Source: Veillonella nakazawae (GTDB taxonomy: Bacteria > Bacillota > Negativicutes > Veillonellales > Veillonellaceae). From it: DNA of 64,000 nucleotides. The stretch spans positions 1,026,001-1,090,000 of the forward strand of contig NZ_AP022321.1 of NCBI RefSeq assembly GCF_013393365.1, in the 5' to 3' direction. The translations under genes and the position numbers were made by a program. Positions 25,859-35,058 of the stretch are shown one piece after another (the stretch's first letter is position 1; each line of letters opens with the position of its first letter). Under the pieces are notes generated by a model. That model was not told where the DNA came from, made no database searches, and was given only the letters and a program-made list of their open reading frames with translations.

Positions 25859-27604
25859 CTAACTCCCACTTTTTTGACGAATCCATAGATTATAAAAGGC
25901 GCCCTTTAACTCAATCAATTCGTTGAAAGAACCTTTTTCTTTTATTTTACCATATTCAATATAAACAATTTCATTAGCGTCTTGTACGGTGGATAACCGA
26001 TGAGCAATGCTTACGATTGTTTTACTGCCACGGATATTTTCGATACTTGCTTGTATTTGTTTTTCCGTATGACTATCAATATTAGCAGTTGCTTCATCTA
26101 ATAATAAAATAGGTATATTTCTTATTAATGTACGACCAAAGGCTAGTAATTGCTTTTGTCCATCTGATAACAGAGAACCTAAGTACCCAACAGGTGTATT
26201 ATAGCCTTCAGGTAATTGTTCAATCATAGAATCTAAATTTACTTGTTTTGCAGCTTTTACCATTTCATCATGAGATATAGAGTTATCAAAAAGTGTAAGA
26301 TTATCTTTAATAGAACCTTTAAATAAGTAAGCTTGTTGGAATACATAGCCCATTAAATGACGAAGTACAGAACTATCATATTTTGAAATATCAATACCAT
26401 TAATGTAGATAGAACCCTTTGTAGGTTTATAGATACCCATTAGTAAGGACAATAATGTGGACTTACCACTACCGGATGGACCTACAATACCAGTAAAATC
26501 ACCAGCTTTAATATGTAAGGTAAAATCTTGTAATGCATAGACATCGTTATTCTCATAGGAAAACCAAACATGATCAAATTCAATTGATTCTACAGGAATC
26601 AGTTCCTTTGGAACTTCATCTACCATATTTCGCTCTTTTTCCTCTAATAATGGAACTAACCGTTCTGCACCAGCTAATGCACTTTGCAGGGAATTATATT
26701 TGTCTGCAATGTCCTTTAATGGTTGAAAAAATCGATCCATATATTGAATGAAAGCAAAAACAGTACCTGCATCAGCTATAGAATCAATTAAATTGGTAGT
26801 GGTAAATATAACAATTAATGCTACAAAAAATAATCCATCAACGAGAGGTCTAAAAATAGAAAATGTTGTTACTTCAAAAAGACCGGCTTCTAAAAAACCT
26901 TTATTAACAGTTTCATATTTATCTTCTATAGCCTTTTCTCCACCATAGGACTTTACAATAACAATATAATTAAGTAGTTCCTTAATACTCGCATTTGACG
27001 CTGCTACGGATCGTCTTACTTGACGAAAAGCCTTTCTAGAGAACTTTTGATATACCCAAATAATGCCACCCATAATAGGCACTAAAATTGTCATAATAAT
27101 GGCTAATGGTATATTAATAGCATACATAAAGGCTAATATACCGATAATCATTAATCCACTACTAGTTAAATTCAATAATACATCTGTATATAAGGTGCGC
27201 AGTGATTCTACATCATTAGTAATTCGAGTCACCCAATTACCAATAGGCAATTTATAAAATTCATCATGTGGTTTATGTAGAATTTTTTGGAACACAATAT
27301 GGCGAATCTTATAAATAATCTTTTGCCCAAAGCTTTTTAAAAAATAGTTTTCTATGAAAATAAAGCACACACTACCAATGATAGTAAGGCCATATAAAAC
27401 AGCATAATATTCAATAACGTTAATATCATTTGTGGCAAACCCTAGATCGATTACTTGTTTTGTAATATATGGTCTAAGCAACAATAGGATAAGATTTCCA
27501 GCTAGAGCGATTGCTGCGACTAATAGGATTCCTAAATAGGGTTTAATATATGCAGTTATATAGGAGAATAAAGCCCAATCGTTTCTTTCTTTATGCGTTT
27601 TCAT
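25859..27604 (-). CDS. ABC exporter half-transporter, catalytic-site NBD
   Basis: A 581-residue membrane-ABC fusion with six N-terminal helices. Walker A GPSGSGKST is at 375-383. The signature reads LLSDGQ (478-483) in place of LSGGQ. Walker B LLLDE has the catalytic Glu504. A degenerate signature paired with an intact Walker B Glu is typical of one half of a heterodimeric exporter. The start at 27604 follows AAAGGAG within the end of the partner gene (14-base overlap); the longer frame is unsupported. Substrate unknown, possibly drug or lipid. Confidence 0.92.
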   Translation of the reverse strand: MKTHKERNDWALFSYITAYIKPYLGILLVAAIALAGNLILLLLRPYITKQVIDLGFATNDINVIEYYAVLYGLTIIGSVCFIFIENYFLKSFGQKIIYKIRHIVFQKILHKPHDEFYKLPIGNWVTRITNDVESLRTLYTDVLLNLTSSGLMIIGILAFMYAINIPLAIIMTILVPIMGGIIWVYQKFSRKAFRQVRRSVAASNASIKELLNYIVIVKSYGGEKAIEDKYETVNKGFLEAGLFEVTTFSIFRPLVDGLFFVALIVIFTTTNLIDSIADAGTVFAFIQYMDRFFQPLKDIADKYNSLQSALAGAERLVPLLEEKERNMVDEVPKELIPVESIEFDHVWFSYENNDVYALQDFTLHIKAGDFTGIVGPSGSGKSTLLSLLMGIYKPTKGSIYINGIDISKYDSSVLRHLMGYVFQQAYLFKGSIKDNLTLFDNSISHDEMVKAAKQVNLDSMIEQLPEGYNTPVGYLGSLLSDGQKQLLAFGRTLIRNIPILLLDEATANIDSHTEKQIQASIENIRGSKTIVSIAHRLSTVQDANEIVYIEYGKIKEKGSFNELIELKGAFYNLWIRQKSGS

Positions 27605-29318
27605 TTTGAGCCTCTCCTTTCTGTGCTTCATAGAGTGTTTTATATAAACCATTGAGATTTAATAATTCTTCATGTGTCCCCTCTTCAGCTATATGACCTT
27701 CATCAAAGACAATAATTTTATCAGCTTTTTCAATAACCTCTAATCGTTGTGAAATACATAATATAGTTTGTGTATTTACTGTATGTAATGTCTCTAAAAT
27801 AGTATTTACTGTTACTGCATCTAAAGCTGAGAAACAATCATCTAATAATAAATATGGTGCATTTTTATAAAAACCTCGAGCCATATTAATACGTTGCTTT
27901 TGACCACCAGATAAATCATGTCCTTCTTCTGCAAGAGTATGTAAGTCATTATCTAATAGATTACCTAAATCTCTATATAGGTCGGCTTTTTTTGCAGCCA
28001 CCTCTACGGATTCATGCATAGGTAATTCTTTACCAAATTTAATATTATCTTCAATAGTAGTACTCAATAAATAAGATTGAGTTGGTACATAAGCTATTGA
28101 ATTTCGAAGCTTAGATAAAGGTATATCTGAAATATCTTGGTTCCCAAAATAAATAGATTTAGCGGGGCTTTGTTGCAAACCAATGAGTAATTTAAAGAGC
28201 GTACTTTTACCAGAACCAGGTTTACCAACAATGCCTATAAAAGAGCCTTTACGAATAGTTGTAGATACTTGAGACAATGCATGACCTTTAGAATTTTCAT
28301 AATTAAAATCTAAATATCGTATATTAATATCCTCAAGTGGTAATACTTCAGTTGAGTCATCAATTGACTCTATTGGTAGTCGTAAGAAATCGGTAATACG
28401 ATCTAAAGATGCCAAGCCTTTTTGTACAATCGAAATGAGTCCACCAAAGCCAATTAAAGGTCCTACGATTAGCATAATGAATGAATTGATAGTTACAAAT
28501 TCACCTATGGACATTTGACCATCTACAGCTAGGTGACCACATATGAAAATACTGATACTAATACAAATAAAAGGAGCAATTCTCGTTAACGGTGTTAGTA
28601 CAGAGTCTAGTAAGGCAACCTCCATATTTTTCTTATAATTTAGTTTATTTATTTTCTCAAAAGAATGAGATATAATTCGTTCCCTATTAAAAGCCCTAAT
28701 TACATCCATTCCTTGAAATAATTCTTGCCCAAATTCTGTCATATCACTATAAGTAGCTTGAGCACTACGCTGTTTAGCACGTAATTTTCTGCCCAACACA
28801 AATATTGTAACAATGATAAAGAATACAGGTGTCATGATTTTAAAAGCTAATAGACCATCTATTTTTTGTATTAAAATAATAGATCCTACAATGGAATAAA
28901 ATATAATATCCACCACAATCATTACACCTAAACCTAACGCTACACGAAGAGATGTAACATCATTTGTCATCAACGCCATAACTTTACCAGGTCCATTTGC
29001 CTCATAATATGTTGTTTTTATTTGTAATGCTTTTCTACACAAGATTTCACGAAAAAGGTACTCCATACGACGGATGGAACCAAGTAAGGTGCGTCGCGAA
29101 ATAACTTTTAGAATCGTTATAATAATAAATAATAAAATAAAGTAAATAATATAATTGACTAATCCCTCTTTATTGTGACTTAGTGTATCGATGGCATTAC
29201 CAATGAATTGTGGAACAAATAAAAATGCTATATCAATAGCGATTAGCATAGTTAAACCGATGGCATATACCCAACCTTCTCGGCGGAAAAACTGCATAAA
29301 TAGCTCTATAGATTTCAT
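27591..29318 (-). CDS. ABC exporter half-transporter, degenerate-site NBD
   Basis: A 575-residue partner of the preceding half-transporter. Six membrane helices precede an ATPase domain with Walker A GKPGSGKST at 365-372 and a canonical LSGGQ at 469-473. Walker B reads LLLDD with Asp494 where the catalytic Glu is expected. The complementary defects fit the one-functional-site design of heterodimeric exporters such as TM287/288. It is the first gene of the unit ABC-ABC-trmH. Confidence 0.92.
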   Translation of the reverse strand: MKSIELFMQFFRREGWVYAIGLTMLIAIDIAFLFVPQFIGNAIDTLSHNKEGLVNYIIYFILLFIIITILKVISRRTLLGSIRRMEYLFREILCRKALQIKTTYYEANGPGKVMALMTNDVTSLRVALGLGVMIVVDIIFYSIVGSIILIQKIDGLLAFKIMTPVFFIIVTIFVLGRKLRAKQRSAQATYSDMTEFGQELFQGMDVIRAFNRERIISHSFEKINKLNYKKNMEVALLDSVLTPLTRIAPFICISISIFICGHLAVDGQMSIGEFVTINSFIMLIVGPLIGFGGLISIVQKGLASLDRITDFLRLPIESIDDSTEVLPLEDINIRYLDFNYENSKGHALSQVSTTIRKGSFIGIVGKPGSGKSTLFKLLIGLQQSPAKSIYFGNQDISDIPLSKLRNSIAYVPTQSYLLSTTIEDNIKFGKELPMHESVEVAAKKADLYRDLGNLLDNDLHTLAEEGHDLSGGQKQRINMARGFYKNAPYLLLDDCFSALDAVTVNTILETLHTVNTQTILCISQRLEVIEKADKIIVFDEGHIAEEGTHEELLNLNGLYKTLYEAQKGEAQNENA

Positions 29319-29508
29319 AGGACCTCTCAGTTAAATTTCTATATTACAGGATTATCATTATTTAAATATACTCCTTATAGTATACACATTTTTTTCATAT
29401 ATCATAATACACCTATACGTATATAATGTAGTTAAAAGATATTTTCTTGATTATAAAGCCAATAATATACTATTTATTCCCTTAAAAACACTATATCGAA
29501 TTTTTTAG

Positions 29509-29537
29509 TTTACTTATGGTAATGTAAGTGTTATACT
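29509..29537 (+). promoter_or_regulatory. tpx promoter
   Basis: TTTACT at 29509-29514 and TATACT at 29532-29537 are separated by 17 bases and lie about 65 bases before the tpx start. The rest of the 282-base divergent gap is AT-rich. No PerR or Fur box is clear by eye. Confidence 0.6.
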
Positions 29538-29600
29538 ATGCATAGATACAAAACGTATCCTTACGAACATTAGAATTAAAACTCTTAGGAGGAATACAAC

Positions 29601-30116
29601 ATGGAAAAACGTACTGGCGTAGTAACATTTGCAGGTGGCCCTATCACATTGGTTGGCCCAGAAGTTAAAGTAGGTCAACAAGCTCCTGACTTCACAGTTT
29701 TAAGCAACGACTTACAACCTAAAACATTAAAAGATTTCGAAGGTAAAGTAAAAGTTATCTCCGTTGTTCCTTCCCTTGATACAGGCGTTTGTGACGCTCA
29801 AACTCGTTGGTTCAACCAAGATGCTACAGCACTTTCTGATGATGTTGTAGTATTGACAATTTCTATGGACTTGCCTTTCGCTCAAAAACGTTGGTGTGGC
29901 GCTGCTGGCGTAGATAAAGTTATTACTTTGTCTGACCACAAAGACGCTTCCTTCGGTGAAAACTATGGCTTCTTGATTGAAGAACTTCGTCTCTTAACTC
30001 GTGGCGTAGTAGTAATCAACAAAGAAAATAAAGTAACTTATGTTGAATACGTACCTGAAGTAACTCAAGCAGTTAACTTCGATGCTGCATTAGAAGCAAT
30101 TAAAGCTGATATCTAA
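29601..30116 (+). CDS. tpx: Thiol peroxidase (2-Cys peroxiredoxin)
   Basis: Tpx reduces peroxides using thioredoxin. The 171-residue protein has the peroxidatic Cys64 in [15 protein letters not shown] and the resolving Cys99 in KRWCGAAG, plus the N-terminal [14 protein letters not shown] strand typical of Tpx. It starts behind AGGAGG. It is one of two intact plus-strand genes, and its abundant preferred codons suggest strong expression. A psiE remnant follows before the shared terminator. Confidence 0.97.
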   Translation: MEKRTGVVTFAGGPITLVGPEVKVGQQAPDFTVLSNDLQPKTLKDFEGKVKVISVVPSLDTGVCDAQTRWFNQDATALSDDVVVLTISMDLPFAQKRWCGAAGVDKVITLSDHKDASFGENYGFLIEELRLLTRGVVVINKENKVTYVEYVPEVTQAVNFDAALEAIKADI

Positions 30117-30130
30117 TCCTTAGATATTCT

Positions 30131-30286
30131 CTTGATTTCTTTTTGTATATTGGGATTACAGCAATTGTAAGACTTCTAATTATTGACCATGAATCTGCAT
30201 TTGATAATTTAATTTGGTCCGTTGCAATTTTTGTACTTGTATGTAGTTTAGTATTAGTAGAAAAGTTTATAGGACATAACGAGTAA
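30131..30286 (+). pseudogene. psiE: PsiE C-terminal remnant
   Basis: A 51-codon frame without a usable start or ribosome binding site reads FLYIGITAIVRLLIIDHES and ends in two more hydrophobic segments before TAA. This matches the C-terminal part of phosphate-starvation-inducible PsiE proteins, whose E. coli member carries a nearly identical YIGITAIVRLIIVDHKS. The frame stays open upstream only to the overlap with the end of tpx, so about two thirds of the gene is missing. It looks like the scar of a deletion that fused tpx to the psiE tail. Confidence 0.75.
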
Positions 30287-30324
30287 TAGCTTTAACGACT
30301 AAATTATAAAAAGTTAATATGAAT

Positions 30325-30356
30325 AAAAGGGCTCCTACAAATGTAGGAGCCCTTTT
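30325..30356. terminator. Bidirectional terminator between tpx and glutamine synthetase
   Basis: Perfect 15-bp arms (30325-30339 and 30342-30356), AAAAGGGCTCCTACA and its complement, with a 2-base gap. T-runs lie on both sides. It serves the two converging genes. Confidence 0.95.
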
Positions 30357-30378
30357 TGAGTAATAGAATCAACCGATA

Positions 30379-32283
30379 TTAGAAGATGTTTTTTGCATAG
30401 TTAGTATATTTAGCTTCTAATTCTTCCATTTTATCGTTCATTTCAATTTGTAATTGAGATGCTAAGTCATATTCACCGGCATTAAGTGCATCGATTAAAC
30501 GAGTGAATAAAGATTTGCGATCATCACTATCTTTAGCAAGATAGAAACGTAAGTCATTAACCTCTGCAAAACGTTTATCATCTACACTATTACGGCTATC
30601 AGTATGAATAGCTACCATCTTACGAACTGTATCAAGATTATCAGGAATTAAGCGGTGAGCCAATACAAGTTTCCAACGTTTCAAGATAGATGCGATAAAG
30701 GAATCCATCAAATCTTTTGCAAATGCATTGCCTTGAGCTAATGTTTCAACTAATTCAGGATTGTTATGGTAACCTTTAATGTTTTCCCATACAGTGGCTG
30801 GTGCAACACCAAACATTTGATTACGTTCTTCTTGAGTGAAATCATCGAATACGTCTTTTTCTGTACGATATGCACGATTTGTAGCAAGGTAATCAGCAGA
30901 TTCACCCACTTCTTTGGAAAGCTCTGCTTCTAATTGTGCTTGTGTTTTACCAGATGTAATAGCATATTTCATACCATCAAATGCAGAGATGAAGATCAAT
31001 GCTAATGCAGTATATGTATTTGTATAAGGGTTTGGAGAACGCAATTCATAACGTGTAGCCATAGGATTATCGATATCACGAATCAAACCACAAAGGATTG
31101 TACGGTTACGGCTTGGTTCGGAAGGATCAGTACCTAAAGATGTAACGATACATACTGGAGCTTCGAAGCCAGGTTTTAAACGATTTAAGGAGTCTGTTGT
31201 AGAACTGATAAATGGATTGATTGCTTCATAGTGTTTCAATAACCCCATGATAGCACCAATACCCAAGGAGCTAGCAGATTCTTTACGCATATCTTCTGGG
31301 CTAAACAAGTTTACAAGTTTACCAGATTTTAATTTAGCCATAACACCAAAGTGTGTATGTTCACCAGAACCAGCTACGCCAATAATAGGTTTTGCATTGA
31401 ATGTTACATCAAGACCATTTTCACGGAACACTTCACGAACAATAATACGAGCTTGTAATTCATTATCTGCTGTTTGTAATGGGTTATTAGAGAATTTCCA
31501 GTCGATTTCTAATTGTTCTAGTACAACTGCTTCATGACCATCTTCATCAAGTTTAGCTTTAACGCCACCTACTTCCTTATGGCCCATTTCTGCAACCATA
31601 CCGTATTGGTCTAAGCGTTCAACTGCTTGTTCTAATGCAGTACGAACTGTACCATGTGTACGTTGCCAGTATTGTTCTTGTAATTTTTGAGATACGGATA
31701 ATTCTTTTTTGGTAACTGTTCTAGATGGAGTTTTTACCCAGAATTCCAATTCTGTAGCAGATGTAAAGATAATGTCTACAACGTCATCAGCTTTCACATG
31801 AGGCATACCAGGTAGACCATGTTCTTTGATCAAGGATAATAGTTCTGCACGAACATAATCACAGCTGTTTTTTAAGATAGAACGAGAGTCAACATAACGG
31901 TAGTTATGCATCAAGAATGCAGGAATACGAAGTGTACCAGTTGGTAAACCTGTTGCTTCATCGATATTTTCATAGTTATAATCAACGAACCAGTTTACAC
32001 TTGGGTCGCCCCACATATCTACACGTGCATTATTCAATGTGGCGATATTTGTAAGTACTACAGAAGAACCATCTGTTTGAACAGCACGACCTTCAAAGAA
32101 TGCCTCATAATCATCAAAGAATGCTGCCATAGGGATTTTTTCATCTGTATCATTACCAGCTAAATCAATACCTACAAGAGATACAAATTTAATTTCTGGA
32201 TGTTGTTCTAATAGTGCAAGAACACCTTCTTTACCATATTGACCTGCTGGAATGTAATACAATAAATCTTTAGTACTTGTCAT
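30379..32283 (-). CDS. glnA: Glutamine synthetase, large form
   Basis: The enzyme makes glutamine from glutamate, ammonia and ATP. Glutamine synthetase motifs are clear: AGSGEHTHFGVM (ATP and glutamate site), LNRLKPGFEAPV, and ELRSPNPYTNTYTALALIF. The protein is 634 residues, much longer than classical type I enzymes (about 450) and shorter than type III (about 720). Extra sequence in the middle and an added C-terminal helical region account for this. The start at 32283 follows AGGAGG; the 27 codons upstream read hydrophobic sequence through a leader hairpin and are rejected. It has its own promoter. Confidence 0.9.
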   Translation of the reverse strand: MTSTKDLLYYIPAGQYGKEGVLALLEQHPEIKFVSLVGIDLAGNDTDEKIPMAAFFDDYEAFFEGRAVQTDGSSVVLTNIATLNNARVDMWGDPSVNWFVDYNYENIDEATGLPTGTLRIPAFLMHNYRYVDSRSILKNSCDYVRAELLSLIKEHGLPGMPHVKADDVVDIIFTSATELEFWVKTPSRTVTKKELSVSQKLQEQYWQRTHGTVRTALEQAVERLDQYGMVAEMGHKEVGGVKAKLDEDGHEAVVLEQLEIDWKFSNNPLQTADNELQARIIVREVFRENGLDVTFNAKPIIGVAGSGEHTHFGVMAKLKSGKLVNLFSPEDMRKESASSLGIGAIMGLLKHYEAINPFISSTTDSLNRLKPGFEAPVCIVTSLGTDPSEPSRNRTILCGLIRDIDNPMATRYELRSPNPYTNTYTALALIFISAFDGMKYAITSGKTQAQLEAELSKEVGESADYLATNRAYRTEKDVFDDFTQEERNQMFGVAPATVWENIKGYHNNPELVETLAQGNAFAKDLMDSFIASILKRWKLVLAHRLIPDNLDTVRKMVAIHTDSRNSVDDKRFAEVNDLRFYLAKDSDDRKSLFTRLIDALNAGEYDLASQLQIEMNDKMEELEAKYTNYAKNIF

Positions 32284-32302
32284 AATGGTTCCTCCTAAAA
32301 AT

Positions 32303-32354
32303 AAAAAGACTCCAACAAATAGATATATATTCCATATATCTAAAGTGGAGTCTT
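32303..32354 (-). promoter_or_regulatory. Leader hairpin/terminator before glutamine synthetase
   Basis: Outer arms 32306-32314 and 32346-32354 (AAGACTCCA and its complement) enclose a second 7-bp stem (32321-32327 with 32335-32341). On the minus strand the hairpin ends in a T-rich run just before the AGGAGG site of the synthetase. Lying between promoter and gene, it should act as an attenuator unless opened. Confidence 0.7.
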
Positions 32355-32380
32355 CGTTGACCAATTATTTTGTTGCACTC

Positions 32381-32410
32381 ATAATATCATATAGTGAAAA
32401 TATATGTCAA
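32381..32410 (-). promoter_or_regulatory. Glutamine synthetase promoter
   Basis: Minus-strand TTGACA (32405-32410) and TATTAT (32381-32386) with an 18-base spacer. Transcription would start near 32374, giving a leader of about 90 bases that contains the hairpin at 32303-32354. The rest of the 237-base gap (32411-32520) is AT-rich and featureless. Confidence 0.8.
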
Positions 32411-32520
32411 TAACTTTCTATAGAATTTCATAATACTCTTAACTATAGTTTTAGAGTTCTATGTTAATGAATTAAATATACTAACTATATCAACCGTTTA
32501 ATTAGCTATTTTACAATATA

Positions 32521-32964
32521 TTATCCAAGTAACTCTTTAACGATATTATTAACTATTTTACCATCTGCACGACCTTTAGTTTTTGGCATTACATGTTTCA
32601 TAACATTCCCCATATTTACAGCATCGCCACATGCAGAAATCGCTTCTTTTACGACTGTACGAATTTCATCTTCACTCATTTGAGCTGGTAAATATTTTTG
32701 TAGTACTGCCATCTCTTCTTTTACATGAGAGATTAAGTCTTCACGACCCGCTTTTTCAAATTCAACTAAAGAATCTTGGCGAGTTTTCATTTCTTTCGCC
32801 AAAATGCCAAGAATACCATTATCATCAAGCTCCACTTTATCATTGATTTCTGCATTCTTAATAGCACTATTAACCATTCGAATTACAGATAAAGCCGTTT
32901 TTCCTTCTTCACGAGCTTTCATAGCCGCTTTCATATCTTCTTTTAATTGATCTTTTAAGCTCAT
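32521..32964 (-). CDS. yqeY: GatB/YqeY domain protein
   Basis: A 147-residue protein related to the tRNA-binding tail domain of GatB. It has the typical LKDQLKEDMKAAMKAREE start, VIRMVNSAIKNAEI, and the C-terminal KGRADGKIVNNIVKELL. The function is unresolved, with a suggested link to tRNA metabolism. It follows rpsU, a conserved pairing in Firmicutes. Confidence 0.93.
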   Translation of the reverse strand: MSLKDQLKEDMKAAMKAREEGKTALSVIRMVNSAIKNAEINDKVELDDNGILGILAKEMKTRQDSLVEFEKAGREDLISHVKEEMAVLQKYLPAQMSEDEIRTVVKEAISACGDAVNMGNVMKHVMPKTKGRADGKIVNNIVKELLG

Positions 32965-32992
32965 AGTTCCTCCTATTTTATATATAAAGAAA

Positions 32993-33037
32993 CCCTAATT
33001 CTGGATTTCATGAAGCCATGAAAAGGCAGAATTAGGG
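32993..33037 (-). terminator. Hairpin between rpsU and yqeY
   Basis: Eleven-bp arms CCCTAATTCTG (32993-33003) and its complement (33027-33037), with an inner 6-bp stem. The following minus-strand T-run is broken (TTTCTTT), so it may be a partial terminator that reduces yqeY relative to rpsU. Confidence 0.65.
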
Positions 33038-33045
33038 TAATCATC

Positions 33046-33225
33046 TTATGCTCTGAATTTGCGTTTTCTTGCTGCTTCAGATTTTTTCTTTCTTTTTACG
33101 CTTGGTTTTTCGTAGTGTTCGCGTTTTCTTACTTCAGACAAAACACCCGCTTTTTGGCAGGAGCGTTTGAATCGACGAAGAGCACTTTCAAGCGTTTCGT
33201 TTTTACCGACTTTGATTTCAGACAT
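33046..33225 (-). CDS. rpsU: 30S ribosomal protein S21
   Basis: A 59-residue basic protein reading [20 protein letters not shown] at the N-terminus, with the Lys/Arg-rich tail ending RKRKFRA. This is the standard S21 sequence and length; S21 helps mRNA selection on the small subunit. The start follows a strong GGAGGGAGGG site. It has a consensus promoter upstream and is followed by yqeY. Confidence 0.97.
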   Translation of the reverse strand: MSEIKVGKNETLESALRRFKRSCQKAGVLSEVRKREHYEKPSVKRKKKSEAARKRKFRA

Positions 33226-33288
33226 CTATATCCCTCCCTCCAAAAATAATCTCGGGAAGTGCTGATAATTTACATACGCACATATAAT

Positions 33289-33317
33289 ATTATATGTATA
33301 GGTATAGATGTTGTCAA
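33289..33317 (-). promoter_or_regulatory. Consensus promoter of rpsU
   Basis: Minus-strand TTGACA (33312-33317), 17-base spacer, TATAAT (33289-33294): an exact sigma-70/sigma-A consensus, about 65 bases upstream of the rpsU start. Confidence 0.9.
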
Positions 33318-33382
33318 TATTTTCCGGTATATTTTATAGGAATTTTAATAAGTATTATAAAAAGAATACATTATACTCAATT

Positions 33383-33727
33383 TTAAGCTTCAGGCCAGCC
33401 CATTTCTTCGCCACCTAAAAGATGTGCATGCATATGGAATACAGTTTGACCTGCTTTTGCGCCAGTATTAAAGATCAAACGATAACCATCTTTAGAAATA
33501 CCTAGTTCTTTTGCTACATCACGTACGAATGGCAATAAACCTTCTACATAGTCTTCATTTTTTTCAGTAAGATGAGCAATGTTAGCTACGTGATTTTTTG
33601 GCACAATAAGAACATGTACTTTTTTCACTGGTTCAATATCATGGAATGCATAAAATTTATCGTTTTCTAATACTTTTTTAGATGGAATTTCACCATTGAT
33701 AATTTTACAGAAAATGCAATCACTCAT
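33383..33727 (-). CDS. hinT: HIT family protein (HinT-like)
   Basis: A 114-residue histidine triad protein that hydrolyses nucleoside phosphoramidates. CIFCKIINGEIPSKK is at residues 4-18 and the triad HMHAH at 98-102. Small, cytosolic and dimeric in the family. It is the last gene of the heat-shock run hrcA to hinT. Confidence 0.95.
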   Translation of the reverse strand: MSDCIFCKIINGEIPSKKVLENDKFYAFHDIEPVKKVHVLIVPKNHVANIAHLTEKNEDYVEGLLPFVRDVAKELGISKDGYRLIFNTGAKAGQTVFHMHAHLLGGEEMGWPEA

Positions 33728-33738
33728 AATTAGACTCC

Positions 33739-35034
33739 TTATTCAATAATTAAATAATTATCTTCTAAACCAACAACAGTACCTCCGATTAGATCACCAA
33801 TCTTATGTAATCCATCAGACTTTACTTTACCATTTACATACTCATTTGTTAAGCCCATATAGTATCCATGCTCTTCCTTTTCGATGAGAATCTCACCAGG
33901 CTTACCAATGCGAGATTTTGCGTATGCTTCATAACCAGATTGGCTAAGACCATTCAAAAGTGCTACACGAGTTTTCTTTACAGCTTCAGGTACTTGATCC
34001 GGCATAGTAGCTGCAGGTGTGCCCTCACGAATAGAGTATGGGAATGCATGAATATGGGTAAACCCAATTTCCCGTACTGTATTTAATGTTTCTTCAAAGT
34101 CTTCATCTGTTTCTTGCGGGAAACCTGCAATAATATCAGTCGTAATTGATAAATCTTTAATACGAGAACGCAAACTTGCAATCAAGTCTTTATATTCTTG
34201 CAATGTATAATGGCGTTTCATCAACTTTAATACATGATCAGAACCAGCTTGTAGTGGTAAATGTAAATGTGGACAAACACGTTTATTAGTAGCCATTAAT
34301 TCTACTAACTCATCAGAAACCTCTACCGACTCAATAGACCCGAAACGAATACGATATAAATTAGGAATCTCTAATAAAGCTTTTACTACATCGGCTAATG
34401 TAGGGCGACCTGGTAATTCTACACCATAATTCCCTAAATGTATACCTGTTAATACGATTTCATGGAATCCATGTTCTACTAAACGTTTTGCCTCTTGTAC
34501 AATATCATCCACTTTACGAGATTTCAATTTTCCTCGAGTATAAGGAATGATACAAAAGGCGCAATAGTTATTACAACCTTCTTGAATTTTCATGAAAGCA
34601 CGAGCTTTGTCAGATTCATTACCATATAATGGCATTTCTTCAAAGTTAGACTCGTTCATAATATCTCTAACAGCATTGATTTGACGTTCTGTAGATTCTA
34701 ATTGCTCTACTAGCTCAACGATTTTAGATCGATTGTTTGTACCTATCACAAGGTTAACACCATCAATAGCAGCAATCGCATCTGGATCAAGTTGAGCATA
34801 ACAACCAGTTACAATAACATAGGCATCTTCATTTTGACGCTTAGCCTTACGAATTAATTGACGGGATTTTTTTTCCCCCATATTCGTTACAGAACATGTA
34901 TTAATTACATATATATCCGCTTTTTCATCGAAGTCTACTGCTTCGTAATTATTTTGTAAAAATAAACCTTTCATAGCATCTGTGTCATACTGATTGACAC
35001 GACAGCCCAAGGTTGTAAAAGCAACGGTTTTCAT
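33739..35034 (-). CDS. mtaB: tRNA threonylcarbamoyladenosine methylthiotransferase MtaB
   Basis: A radical SAM enzyme that adds methylthio to t6A at tRNA position 37. The N-terminal UPF0004 domain holds LGCRVNQYDTDA (Cys11), NTCSVTN (Cys47) and VTGCYAQ. The radical SAM cluster is GCNNYCAFCIIPY near residue 155, followed by a TRAM-like tail. CRVNQYD rather than CQMN separates it from MiaB, which is encoded at 54369. Length 431. Confidence 0.95.
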   Translation of the reverse strand: MKTVAFTTLGCRVNQYDTDAMKGLFLQNNYEAVDFDEKADIYVINTCSVTNMGEKKSRQLIRKAKRQNEDAYVIVTGCYAQLDPDAIAAIDGVNLVIGTNNRSKIVELVEQLESTERQINAVRDIMNESNFEEMPLYGNESDKARAFMKIQEGCNNYCAFCIIPYTRGKLKSRKVDDIVQEAKRLVEHGFHEIVLTGIHLGNYGVELPGRPTLADVVKALLEIPNLYRIRFGSIESVEVSDELVELMATNKRVCPHLHLPLQAGSDHVLKLMKRHYTLQEYKDLIASLRSRIKDLSITTDIIAGFPQETDEDFEETLNTVREIGFTHIHAFPYSIREGTPAATMPDQVPEAVKKTRVALLNGLSQSGYEAYAKSRIGKPGEILIEKEEHGYYMGLTNEYVNGKVKSDGLHKIGDLIGGTVVGLEDNYLIIE

Positions 35035-35058
35035 TACACCTCTTTATTCTTGTTTAAT

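Noticed and set aside
30379..32364. N-terminally extended glutamine synthetase starting at 32364
   Set aside because: The extra 27 codons pass through the leader hairpin and T-run, and AGGAGG with proper spacing marks the start at 32283.
32303..32380. ANTAR-type antitermination site in the glutamine synthetase leader
   Set aside because: I could not find two stems with six-base loops carrying the expected A and G positions. The hairpin is kept as an attenuator of unknown type.
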